From Spirodela intermedia (taxonomy: Eukaryota; Streptophyta; Magnoliopsida; Alismatales; Araceae), in assembly GCA_902729315.2 (NCBI GenBank), contig LR746274.1, positions 5,763,037-5,827,036 of the forward strand: DNA of 64,000 nucleotides, in the 5' to 3' direction. The first letter of the stretch is position 1, and each line of letters begins with the position of its first letter. The translations under genes and the position numbers were made by a program. Of this stretch, positions 21,181-32,627 are shown piece after piece. The notes under the pieces were generated by a model that saw nothing but the letters and a program-made list of their open reading frames with translations, did not search any database and was not told where the DNA came from.

Positions 21181-24100
21181 ATGTATCCGAGTGTCGGTTT
21201 TCACCCTCTCCTGGCCTTACTTCCCTCGCTCCTCCTCGTGGTCGTCTCCGCTTCCGAGTCTGACCACAAGGTACGTGCACCATGCTCGGGTGATCTCCGC
21301 GCATCCAGCTTTGCGTGTTATCTCTGGAATCCCTCACCGCGGAATCCATCGGGAACTGCGAATTGCGATCCGTGGTGTACTCAGGAAGAAGGGCCTGTAG
21401 GGCTCCTCTTCAGATCTACGGATTACTTGGCCATAATTTGGAGGATTTGTGTCGGTACCTGTGGTATTACGTTGCGGTGGCTCGACCCCGGTAGCGTATG
21501 ATGTTCATTCTGGACTGATCGATCAAGCTGGCTAAAAGAGAGGGACTCTATTGAGTGAATGTTTTTACTTTTTGTTATACGTCTGTGACAGGAATTTCCT
21601 CTTAAATTCGTGGTAGTTCGTTGGTATATTTTCCGTCACCTACTGTTTAGAGATCTTGGCGAACCTGCTGTAGCGGTCTACTGTTAAAAGTGTTACTCTT
21701 CTGAAGACTGTCTGAATGATCTGTAGAATTAATTGCCCCTGCTAAGTGGATTGCATTGGTGCGTCAGCCCATATCTTTTCATGGACATTTGCACCGAGGC
21801 CGATTGAATTTTATAGATATTCATACTCCTGAGCTAATAGGCTGTGGCTTGAACTGGATTGGACATTGCTGTTGTAGACCATATCATACTATAATAGAAT
21901 TCTCATATTTCCTCTAAAATTTACCTGGTGATTATTCTCGTCCGTCTTCAACTTTTCAGTCTTTAATATTGACAATAAATTTTGCATCCATTATAACTTT
22001 CGAGGATGTCTCAATTAAATTAATTAGTCTATTTGAAAAAAATTATAAATGTTTATAGTTTGATAGTACCAAATCGTGGGATACGAGAAGAGAATCAACA
22101 GAATGTCTTAGACAGACGTACCAACAAGCACCCAGGATGGAAATCCTGACATTTTAGTTTATAAGGAATACTAATGTTAGGTATCAAGTGAATTGATGTC
22201 TTGTCTTTAGCTGTGCATTGTTTAGGGTAGTGACTTGTGAGGGTGTGACCATAGATGTTATGGGGTAATTATCAAAAAAATGGCATGGTGGATAGCGTGC
22301 GGTAAATGTGTGATATTTAGAAATTGACTTTCAGAAACGATTGGCCAGACCATAGAGCAAGATATGACCTAGTCTTCTGAAAATTTAAAATCATTAAAAC
22401 CTCGATACACGCATCAGTATGAATTCGAGCAGCAGCCTGCACATAAGGCCTAGTGTAGTCAGTCTGGAAAATTTTCAGCTGGTATTGAAAGATGAGGCAT
22501 TGTTTACCTGGTGATTCTCTTAGGGTAGATTTCCTTTCTTATTCGAAGGTCAAGGGCAAATAAATTGGGAACATTGTCTTATTTCTATTATTGTTTGTGC
22601 ATAGGACATGAGAATCTAATTCTGGCCGGAACTTATAGCATTTGCAAATGCTGCAAGAAGTGACTACAGAAATCTCCAGCCGTTGTCTTGAAGGCCACTG
22701 TTTGACTGAGCATCTTGGGGTCACTGGTTGAAGATGGAAGAATATTTGATGGTTATCAGCTGTTTGCAACCCTATAATGTATTGTCGATAGAAGTTTTTT
22801 TTTTCCCTACAAGGGGATGAATGAGCAAATGTTGAGGCACTCTCATGCGAATAAAATATTGTGGTTAATATTCAGTTGGATGGCTGGCAATTTGGTACGC
22901 TAATGTGAGGTATGGGCGTTCAATCTATTGATGAATGAAAGACCTCAATAAATCCTTCTTCCAATGATAACAGGATAAGCTCTTTCCCGCTTTGGTAACT
23001 TTTCTACTCTTTATCATCTAAAATGACTTTCCATATGAAATGGTCAGATGAGATTCACACGCAAGGGTAAAATACCTACCTGTGATGGGGCCTCCACTAG
23101 TGAGGTTGTGGAAGGGTTTTAATTGTTTGTGGGCCTCCTCAACCTTAAAATCGGCGAGCAGTGGCTACAAAAATTGTGATCTTTGATTGCGTGCCTCTTG
23201 GAGGAATTGGCCAGTGAATGATAGAAAATGGAGCCATCATTTTGAACTTAAGATAACCTGTTCTACAACGAATGGAAACTGCTAGTGCTGCTCACGTCTC
23301 TCCCTCTACCCCCTCCTTCTCTTTGTCTATCTAGGTATCTTATTTATGTATCGGAACTGGGATTTTCTATGACCCTTACCAGCTTTTTATGATTTTCATT
23401 GCAGTATCAAGTGAATGACAATGTTACATTGTGGGTAAACAAGGTTGGGCCCGACTATAACCGCCAGGAAACTTATAACTATTATAGCCTTCCTTTCTGC
23501 CAGCCTGCTGAGAACCCAGCTCATAAGTGGGCTGGGCTTGGGGAGGTACTTGGCGGGAATGAGCTTATTGATAGCCAGATTAAAATAAATTATCGAAGTA
23601 CGTATCACTCTATCCTGTATTTTCAATGATTATCCTTGATGAATTGATTATATCATAGCAAAGAAAAAATTCTGGAATCCAGTATTGGAGATCTGTATTT
23701 CTTTGGTTGATCATCTATCAATATGCTTGGTAGGAAATGTTGAGAAGGTTTCAATTTGTACTATTGAACTTGATGCTGCAAAGGTGAAGCAGTTCGAGGA
23801 TGCAATCGACAACTTGTATTGGCTTGAATTATTCATGGGTATGTTGTTAAATTTCTCGATCTTTTGCTTTCTTACCTCCCGGAGCCTCAACCCTATAACA
23901 TTTTTCATTGCTTCATCTTTATTTTTTGTTTCCTCTGATTTCTGATTCGTTTCCTTTTTCCTTTTGGTCGCCATGCGTCATTCTCCTTAATCAGACGATT
24001 TGCCTTTACAGGGTATGGGCACTTTCTCCTTTTTCAGTGTCGTCATATGCCATCTTTCATGTCTTCCTTCATTGCATATTGATCTTACACTTTGTAAAGT

Positions 24101-25136
24101 TGTGGTCAGGCTATGTTGGGGAAGTTCGTGCTAGTAAAAGAAATGAAGAAAAATATTACCTTTATACTCACAAGGATATCGTCATCAAATACAATGGTGA
24201 TCAGGTTTGTGGTCTACTGTGTTAGCATATATGCCACACTTTTTTAATGACATATTACCTTCCTTTTCAATCCACTATTTGAAAAATGTTTTGATTTTCA
24301 GATCATCCATGTAAACCTCACTCAAGGGGGTGCTAAACATTTGGAAGTTGGGAAAGGATTAGATATGACGTACTCTGTCAAGTGGATTGAGACAGATATT
24401 CCATTTGCAAAGCGCTTTGATGTTTACTTGGACTATCCTTTCTTTGAGCATCAAGTAATTTCTTTTTCATTGAACATTATATATATGGTCCTACTGATTT
24501 AACTCTAGCCGCAGTTTCTCTCCTTTCTACCTTCTTTCTCTGCATTCTATTTCATTTTTACTGCTATGTATCTCAGCTCAACGTGAACATTTCTTTTGGC
24601 AGATCCATTGGTTCTCGATTTTCAATTCGTTTATGATGGTCATCTTCCTCACCGGTTTGGTGTCGATGATATTGATGCGAACTCTGAGAAATGACTATGC
24701 AAAGTATGCTCGTGAAGAAGAAGATCTTGAGACCCTCGTAATTGACCATGCCATACCATCATCATTGCTTCGCTTTCCTCTTTCTTTCCTAGTTTTATAT
24801 GATTATTTAGTATGCATTTGATGCCCAAATCGCTATATACCACTTCGTTGTGAAGAATGTTTCCATTTATCTAGGAAAGGGATGTGAGTGACGAATCTGG
24901 ATGGAAGCTTGTGCATGGAGATGTCTTTAGACCTCCATTCGGTTTGGCTCTGCTTTCTGCTCTCGTTGGTACAGGTGCTCAGCTTGCTCTGCTTGTTCTC
25001 CTCGTCATTCTATTGGCCATTGTCGGAACGTTGTATGTTGGGTAAGTTATCACATGGCCTTCATATTTTCAGAACAGGACTCTGACCTTCTCTTTGACCT
25101 GTTTTCAGTAACTGTTTCATGACCTTCAGATTATCC

Positions 25137-25176
<40 letters not shown>

Positions 25177-27394
25177 TTTTTTTTTTGGTTTTCTCTGGGG
25201 CCGGGTTTGGAGGGATTGTGGTTGGGGAAATGGGAGGGTGCAGCCATTAGGGGTTGTGTTAGGGTTGAGGGACACCAGTAAGAAAGGCCACACAAACAAT
25301 GGCAAGGGTGATGGTCCTCTGGGATTTGGATAAGACATTTTCAGAGCTCAGAATCAGCCTGGATAAGCACTGGAACGGGCTCCCATGCCTACCCAATCCA
25401 CTGATGCCCGCCCCTCTGTTGTTTATTGCCTGAAGGAGATCCTCCACAAATAGCTACTGTTTGTAAGCTCACCTACGACAACTGCCCATTGTATATCTTT
25501 TTCACCAGTAGATTTAATTCGTTGAGAAGTAAATAAGATTGACTTTGAGGGATGGTGGTATTGATGATTCGCTAGTTGCTTTATGGTTTGACTTTGAACC
25601 CTAGAAATGTTTCACAAGTCAGAAAAGACGAAACTTTGGAGAGTCTCTGCATTTACCCATTTGTCAGCACAGCACCCTTCATGTCCTTACATTTTTTTAT
25701 AATTTCTTTTTTTGTCCAGACGTGGAACAATTGTCACGACCTTCATCGTATGCTATGCGCTGACTTCATTCAGTTCGGGCTATGTTAGTGGTGGACTTTA
25801 CTCACGCAATGGTGGTACGGATCTGCACACGTTTGACTCCCTGGCGTTGAAAATTGCTGGAAGCCATTGAAATTTGGCGACTCTTCATCCCCGGTTCTAC
25901 CAGCATCCCTTTAATATGCATTCCCATTTGATTGAATTTTGCCCAGGTAAAAGCTGGATAAAGACGATGATCCTGACGGCATCACTCTTCCCATTCTCGT
26001 GCTTCGGTATTGGGTTCATTCTAAACACAGTTGCTATCTTCTACGGGTCACTGGCTGCTATCCCCTTTGGAACGATGGTGGTGATGCTCATAATCTGGGC
26101 GTTTGTATCGTTCCCCCTGGCGCTCCTCGGCACCGTTGTGGGAAGGAACTGGAGCGGTGCCCCGGACAATCCTTGCCGCGTGAAGACCATCCCTCGCCCC
26201 ATCCCACAGAAGAAATGGTACCTGACGCCGTCGGTTATCTCGCTCATGGGGGGTCTTCTGCCCTTTGGCAGCATCTTCATCGAGATGTACTTCGTCTTCA
26301 CTTCGTTTTGGAGCGACAAGGTTGGCATACGCTAGGCAGATATAATACCTCTCCTTTAGTTAAATTTCATCCACATTAGGCCTCCTAGTTGCTACTCCTC
26401 TTTTAGTTAGATTTTCATCCATATGAGGGCTTCTTAAGTACCTCCCTTTTGGCTTGTCCTCCTACGTACTCCTCCACTAGTTAGATTTCATCGTCGACAT
26501 CAGGCTTCTTAAGTACCTCTCATTTGCTTAGATTTCATCCACATCAGGACTCAAGAATTGCCTCTCCTTTGGTCAGATTTCATCCACATTAGTCCCCTTT
26601 TTTTTGCTAGATTCTGCATACATTGGGCCTCTAAATTCTCATTTTTTTTGCTATTTCAGGTCTACTACGTGTATGGGTTCATGCTTCTGGTGTTCCTGAT
26701 CCTCCTAATAGTGACCATCTGTGTGACCATCGTGGGGACCTACTTCCTGCTGAACGCCGAGAACTATCACTGGCAGTGGACTTCCTTCTCCTCCGCGGCC
26801 TCCACTTCAGCCTACGCGTACCTCTACTCCATATACTACTACCACGCGAAGACCAGGATGTCGGGTCTCTTCCAGATCAGCTTCTACTTTGGGTACACGC
26901 TGATGTTCTGCCTGGGCCTGGGAATCCTCTGCGGTAAGTCCTTTTTTGTCCTGCAGATCTCTGCTCTGCCCATCAACATTTGTCATCCCCCCCTCCATTT
27001 TTTTTCTATTTTTTTTATGCCCTCTGGAGTTCCAGCCATCAGTTTCTCTCACTAAATTCCTCTTAAGCCCCATCCTGCAAGACCAGTTTCTCTCACTAAT
27101 CTTCCATGCGTTTCTAGATTTATTTTTATGATATTTGTGAGGTGTAAGATTCCCAGCATTGTCCCGTTAATGTGGGTAGGATTTCCGGGTTTCCACCGTA
27201 TGATTCATGTCAGATTCCAAGGTTGTTCGCTTTAGTTTCTATGAATTTCGTTCTAGTCGCTACTAGCTTTGGTCCATTTTATGCGCTGACGGTGATGTGT
27301 TTCTTTCTATCTGTGCTCACCCTCAGGCGCTGTGGGCTACTTGGGCTCGTCTCTCTTTGTGCGCAGGATCTACAGGAACATCAAGTGCGACTGA
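21181..27394 (+). CDS. TMN1: Transmembrane nine (TM9SF) Golgi protein, TMN1/EMP12-like
   Basis: Twelve coding exons give 588 residues: 21181-21270, 23405-23597, 23734-23838, 23995-24012, 24110-24204, 24302-24454, 24603-24737, 24875-25041, 25720-25814, 25947-26320, 26660-26933, 27327-27394. All borders are GT-AG and phases join. TM9 proteins are Golgi/endosomal membrane proteins involved in cargo handling and adhesion; plant EMP12 is Golgi-resident. The sequence shows a signal peptide (1-25), a lumenal domain with [11 protein letters not shown], then nine hydrophobic segments from about residue 221 on. The tail [13 protein letters not shown] carries both an FV-type ER-export and a KxD Golgi-retention signal, as described for EMP12. 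Exon 4 is only 18 nt. Intron 1 is 2.1 kb and was not seen to contain another gene. The name rests on recalled similarity to Arabidopsis TMN1. Confidence 0.92.
23995..24012 (+). other. 18-nt microexon (exon 4 of the TMN gene)
   Basis: Exon 4 is inferred as acgatttgcctttacagg, between an AG acceptor and a GT donor. It supplies the residues between FMG and GYVGE that the family requires (DDLPLQ). Without it the family motif GDLPLxGxVGE is broken. Phases on both sides fit. Confidence 0.75.
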
Positions 27395-28316
27395 GATAGA
27401 TTGTCATCTCTCTCTCTCTCTCTCTCTCGCTAGACGATGGCATCTCCGGATATGTATAAATTAATATATAATTCTCGCGAAATCATGCTATCATGCTCTC
27501 TCTCTCTCTCTAGAAATATACGCACAAGGCGCATGAAATGTCGTCGTTTATGAAATTCCTTTCCATTTTCAGAAAGCTAGAAATTCACCGGCGCATTTTC
27601 TATCTTAATTATTACAGAAATACGACACTTTTGGGTCGTAATCTCCCATGAAAAATACGAGTTGGAGACCAAGCGTTTGTGCTTTAATTATATATATATT
27701 ATTATACTTGTAAAAAGAGTACCGAATAATATTATATATTAATATGTAATTATAATATTCCGCATTACAAAAAGCAGGAGCCTAAAATTAAAATAATCTC
27801 GATATTACTCCGATTTTCTTCTGGTCTGAATGGTGTACTTAACTCCAACTCTGTTGGTCCTAGTCAGATCCGAGCCCTAGATTACCTTAGAATTATTATG
27901 TAAAATAATAAAATTATTTTTTTGAGGATAACACCGAAGGACTATGGAAGGAGTGGAGTGGACTAGGCATTGACTGGTTTTTCGTTAATGGGCCTGTACT
28001 GGCCCATATGGGGGATTTATTGGCCCGATTCAACCCGTTTGCCCCGAGATCATATGTAATGGCCCGAAATCCACGTATCGGCGGCCCGGCCCCTGGCCTC
28101 CCTTCTGAGTCAGCGTGGAAGAGAATAAATCTCCCTTCTTTCGGACCCTCTCCGACGCGCACCACCTGAATGCGACTCGATACGGACAAATCGAAGAGGA
28201 CCCCAAAGAGCAAGAGGCCCGCCAGTCTGTCTCTTGCGCCCCGGCTATATGAACCCCCCCCCGCTGATTGACCCCCCTTCACCATCTTCTTCTCCTCCTG
28301 TCTCTTTGTCTCTCTG

Positions 28317-28353
<37 letters not shown>

Positions 28354-28421
28354 TTCTATTCTCTTTCTCTCAGTCTCTGTCTCTCTCTCTCTCAGGGGTG
28401 CCAAGGTTTTGGTTTTCCTGG
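27395..28421. promoter_or_regulatory. Intergenic region, TMN 3' flank and patellin promoter
   Basis: A (CT)n run follows the TMN stop at 27404-27430. The middle is AT-rich. Bases 27970-28100 hold several site-II-like words (TGGGCC, GGCCCA). A TATA-like ctatatgaa lies at 28245-28253, and a CT-rich leader spans 28300-28395, ending 26 bp before the patellin ATG. No frame resembles a known protein. Confidence 0.5.
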
Positions 28422-30451
28422 ATGGCGGAGGAGGGAAGGGAGCCAGAATACGAAGCCCCTGCGGCAGCCGCCGCTGCGGCGAGGGAGGGTGGTGGTGATG
28501 GGGAGGAGGGGAAGGAAGGGGGAACAGAGGCCGAGGGAGTGAAGGAGGGGAGGAAGAGAGGGTCGGGGATCCCCCTGGCCGCCTACTTCAAGGAGGAGAG
28601 CAACGTGGTGGCTGACCTGGAAGACTCCCAGAAGGTGGCTCTCGACGAGTTGAAGCAGCTCCTCCGCGTTGCCCTCGCCGCCGGCGGGTTCCCCCATCCT
28701 CCTCCGCCGCCGCCGCCGCCGGTCGTTCAGGAAGAGAACAAGGTTGCTGAGAAGGCCGAGGAGCCTCCTCCTGCCACCCCTGAGAAGGTCGAGGAGCCTC
28801 CTCCCGCCAGCTCTGAGAAGGTCGAGGAGCCTCCTACTGCCGCCGGCGACTCCAAGGTCGAAGAGGACGCTGCCGATAAGGCCAAGACAGTTGTGAGGGA
28901 AAAGGAGGAGATACCTGAAGAACCGCCGAAGCTGGATGACGACTCCGCTAGAGTGGAGAAGGAGCTTGTCGCCGCCGTGACTGTGGCGGAGGAGAAGTCT
29001 GGTGGGGTAGACGAAGGCGTGGTTAGGGCAGTTGATGTCGTCGAGGAGGATTTGGTCCCTGTGGCCCGTGTAGAGGTCTTCCTGTGGGGGGTGCCGCTGT
29101 TAGGCGACGAGAGGAGCGACACCATCCTCCTCAAATTCCTCCGTGCCAGGGACTTCAAGGTGAAGGACGCCCTGGAGATGCTCAAGAACACGGTGATCTG
29201 GAGGAAGGAATTTGGAATCGAAGGGCTTCTCGAGGAGGACCTCGGCATGCCGGAGCTGGAGAAGGTGGTGTTCATGCAAGGGCACGACAAGGAGGGCCAC
29301 CCCATCTGCTACAACGTTTACGGGGAGTTCCAGGACAAGGATCTGTACCACAAGGTCTTCACGGACGAGGAGAAGAGGAAGAGATTCCTCCGGTGGAGGA
29401 TCCAGTTCTTGGAGAAGGGGATCCGGCGGCATCTGGACTTCAGCCCCCGGGGAATCTGCTCCATGGTTCAAGTCACCGATCTGAAAAACTCTCCGGGATT
29501 GGGCAAGTGGGAGCTCCGGCAGGCCACCAAACAGGCCCTCGCGGTCTTCCAGGACAACTACCCCGAGTTTGTCGCCAAGAAGGTAGAGAACATCAGCTTT
29601 TATCCGTGAGATTTCCAGTGCATTGTTCTTCCGCTTCTGTTTCTTCTTCTGTTTCTGCTGCTGCTTCGCTGGATCCTTGCCTGGAAGTGTATCTGTCATT
29701 TTTGTGCTATATCGTTTTTGTAGGTCTTCATCAATGTGCCGTGGTGGTATCTGGCCTTCAACCGGATGATCAACCCCTTCTTCACGCAGAGGACCAAGAG
29801 CAAGTTCGTCTTCGCGGGGCCGTCCAAATCTTCGGAGGCCCTTTTCGAGTTAGTGATCTCCCCGTCGTTCTCTCGATTTCTTCTCAGCAAATCTGATTTG
29901 CCTCTATCGATGGAGCTTTTAGCCGTATGACGATCTGATGTTTCCTCAGATTCATAGCTCCCGAGCAAGTCCCCGTCCGGTATGGAGGTCTCAGCAAAGA
30001 GAACGACGTAGATTTCTGCACTTCCGACGCTGCAACCGAGGTCTTCATCAAGCCTTCAACCAAGCACACCATCGACATTCCTGCATCTGAGGTGTGTCGT
30101 TTGCTTTCTACAACGAAATTTCCGCCGATCTAGACTGTCAGGTGGGCGGAACTTCTTATCCTCTTTGAATCGGGTTGCGATCGAACACAGTCCTGCGTAC
30201 TCGTTTGGGAGCTTCGGGTCCTTGGGTGGGATGTGAGCTGCGGGGCGGAGTTCGTGCCGAGCGCGGATGATGGGTACACCGTCATCGTCCAGAAGACGAG
30301 GAAATTCACCTCCGTGGACGAACCTCTCTTGAAGAACAGCTACAGAGTCGAGGAGCCAGGGAAGGTCGTCCTCACAATCGACAACTCCACTTTCAAGAAG
30401 AAGAAGCTTCTCTACCGATCCAAGGCCACGATCGTCGCCGATTCGTCGTGA
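28422..30451 (+). CDS. PATL: Patellin (Sec14-GOLD phosphoinositide-binding protein), PATL3/5-like
   Basis: Four exons (28422-29582, 29724-29848, 29950-30091, 30191-30451) encode 562 residues. Patellins bind phosphoinositides and act in membrane trafficking, cell-plate formation and auxin-carrier positioning. The N-terminal third (to about residue 215) is Ala/Glu/Pro-rich and contains three near-repeats of the form EKVEEPPxA. A CRAL-TRIO N-terminal motif (LLKFLRARDFKVKDALEML) starts near 234, the Sec14 lipid-binding fold covers about 270-430 (FQDNYPEFVAKK, INVPWWYLAFNRM) and the C-terminal GOLD domain about 475-560 (WELRVLGWDVSCGAEFVP). The ATG at 28422 is used; the frame extends upstream only to a GTG. 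The lipid-binding region most resembles PATL3/PATL5, but the subtype is uncertain. Exon 1 is very GC-rich. Confidence 0.93.
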
Positions 30452-31191
30452 GCATCGAATCCACAAGACATTCGACAGGAATCCACTGAGAACCTGATCC
30501 AAATCGCGAGACGACGTTCCCCCATGCTCCCTTGATAATACAAGCGACACTCGGGGATTCGAGGTCCGAATGGTGGTGGATCGGATGAGACAATCCCTCT
30601 TCTGCTCACCATTTCTCTGTAAATCGAATCCTCTGCATCTTCTTCGTGAGGAACTCTCTTCGTCTCCCTCTGCAACCTGCCATCTCTCTCTCTCTATCTG
30701 TCGCGCCGTTCTTCCCTGGGGACCAGTAACCGATTCGTCCCCACCTTCCCTCCACGATCGATGATTTTTATGCATTTGGCCTTCGCAAGCTCGCTTTTTG
30801 CTTATATGCCCTGTAAAATGTCATTTCTCCCCCTCCGGTTAGCCGTCCGAGAAAACTCAGCTTTTAGGCCAGGGTGGTCGCTTTAGTAGATCTGCTTTTC
30901 GGCAGCCCAGGACGCCTTTATTCCCTTATTAATTAATTAAAAAATATTTACTTTAATTAATCTTTTTTTACAATTTTCCTGGAATATTTAAATTCTTTGG
31001 ATAGTTCTAATGCTTTTGGGCCCGAGAAATGTCCAAATTACTGGGTTATTTCGGCTTGCCACGTGGCCATTCCTCCGCCTTCCACGTTCCAATGGAGACA
31101 AGCACCACCTCCACGTCCAGAGGAGATCTTGTCTGAAGATATTAATGGAATTTGGATCACATCCCTTCGGATCCGACCGTGGCCCTGTCAG

Positions 31192-31239
<48 letters not shown>

Positions 31240-31770
31240 TGAACAGGCTTATGAAACGAATTAAATAATATGTAATTTTATAAATAAATTGGCTAAAGTT
31301 TAGTTTATAAAGAAAGTGGTATTAAAATGTAAATAGTTAATCAAGGTTTCATAGGGGTATAAGTAAAATAAAAAATATTTAGATGTCTTTCATAAAAGTT
31401 AAAAGTATATTTTGGCGCGAAAATCGAGGAAACGGATCCCATCCGTCAGTCAACGCTCTCCGCGATTTACGACACAGGGCTCGAATCTAGTGGAGAGATC
31501 CTGGCCGTAAAATCGTAGAACCCCTTAGGATTTTCTTTGATCTTAGCCCTTCAACTTGTGGATCCTCCCGGTGGGGCAGGTGCAAAAGCGCAAGCCAACC
31601 TGGACCCAGGGCCCCGCGTGACACCACGGCTTTGGCGGTTCATGGATTTCTATGGACCGGGCGCACAACGCCGCACGCCACCGCAAAAGCGTGGACGATG
31701 GCATCTAGAACTGGCGCAGTGAACCACGGTGCAGAGATTCTCCGCCGCAGATGAGAAACGGAGATTTCCC
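30452..31770. other. Intergenic region, patellin 3' UTR and FAB1 upstream DNA
   Basis: About 300 bp after the patellin stop is probably 3' UTR. Then follow AT-rich sequence, a (GA)n run at 31193-31233 and GC-rich DNA from 31540. No gene is recognised. Confidence 0.5.
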
Positions 31771-31777
31771 ATATAAA
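31771..31777 (+). promoter_or_regulatory. TATA box of the FAB1 gene
   Basis: ATATAAA sits in the context cccatataaaggcc, about 30 bp before a plausible start near 31800. A CT-rich leader follows at 31845-31975. The coding ATG is at 32628, so the 5' UTR is long and probably spliced, with a strong acceptor (gttctgttctgcag) ending at 32501. Confidence 0.5.
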
Positions 31778-32627
31778 GGCCGCCGCGTCCGAAAGACCAG
31801 GAAGACGACAATATCCCTACGTCCTCGGCTGGCTTCGAACTGTGCTTCCCTCTCTCTCTACATCGTCCAGCAGGACCTTGGGTAGCTTCATGCTGACCTC
31901 CGAGCTCCAGGCTTTTGAAATTCGAGCTCTACAGTTGTCCCAAAGGCCTCTCCCTCTCCCTCTCTCTCGTTCTTCTTTTTTCTTTTCTCTTTTTCTGGAC
32001 TTTGTTCACATCATGTGAGGCGAGGGCTGTGGGATTTGAGCTGAGTGGTGTCTACGTATCCGTTGACGAGTCGAGGCGCTTTGGAGATTTCTGAGGAGGT
32101 TGGTGTGATATCTAATGTCCTAGCATCTGACTGATAGCTTGATGCGTTATTGAATTGGTTATCTCCTCGGCTATATTTTTGTTTTACTCTTCATCTGTCG
32201 GATTCTTCTCGTATGTCAGGTTTAGGTTGGGACGAATTCTCCTTGCAGCTCCAATTGCTGATGTATGGTTGGCTTGGATTGCTTTTCCTTCTCAAACCAG
32301 GAACTCGTTTCTGTTCGGCTTTGTCTTCTGGAAGTGAGCCCGAAGATTTTTGATGCGACTATCTTCGCCTTCAGATCGGGTGTTTGGTTTCGATTTTCTC
32401 ATTGGGATTCGGTCGATCATTCTTACTCGAATATGTATTTTATATCAATTATGATGACGATGATGTGAGCGCAATTAACGACGCCGGTTCTGTTCTGCAG
32501 CTCTGATGCATTCGTGGGGTTCCGATCGGACGATTTTCGCTCGTTCGATTTCGATTTCTCATCGGAGTCGAGCGCATATCCCAGAAACGTTGTCAGAATT
32601 CTTGATTGGAGTGACCGGATGTATTGA

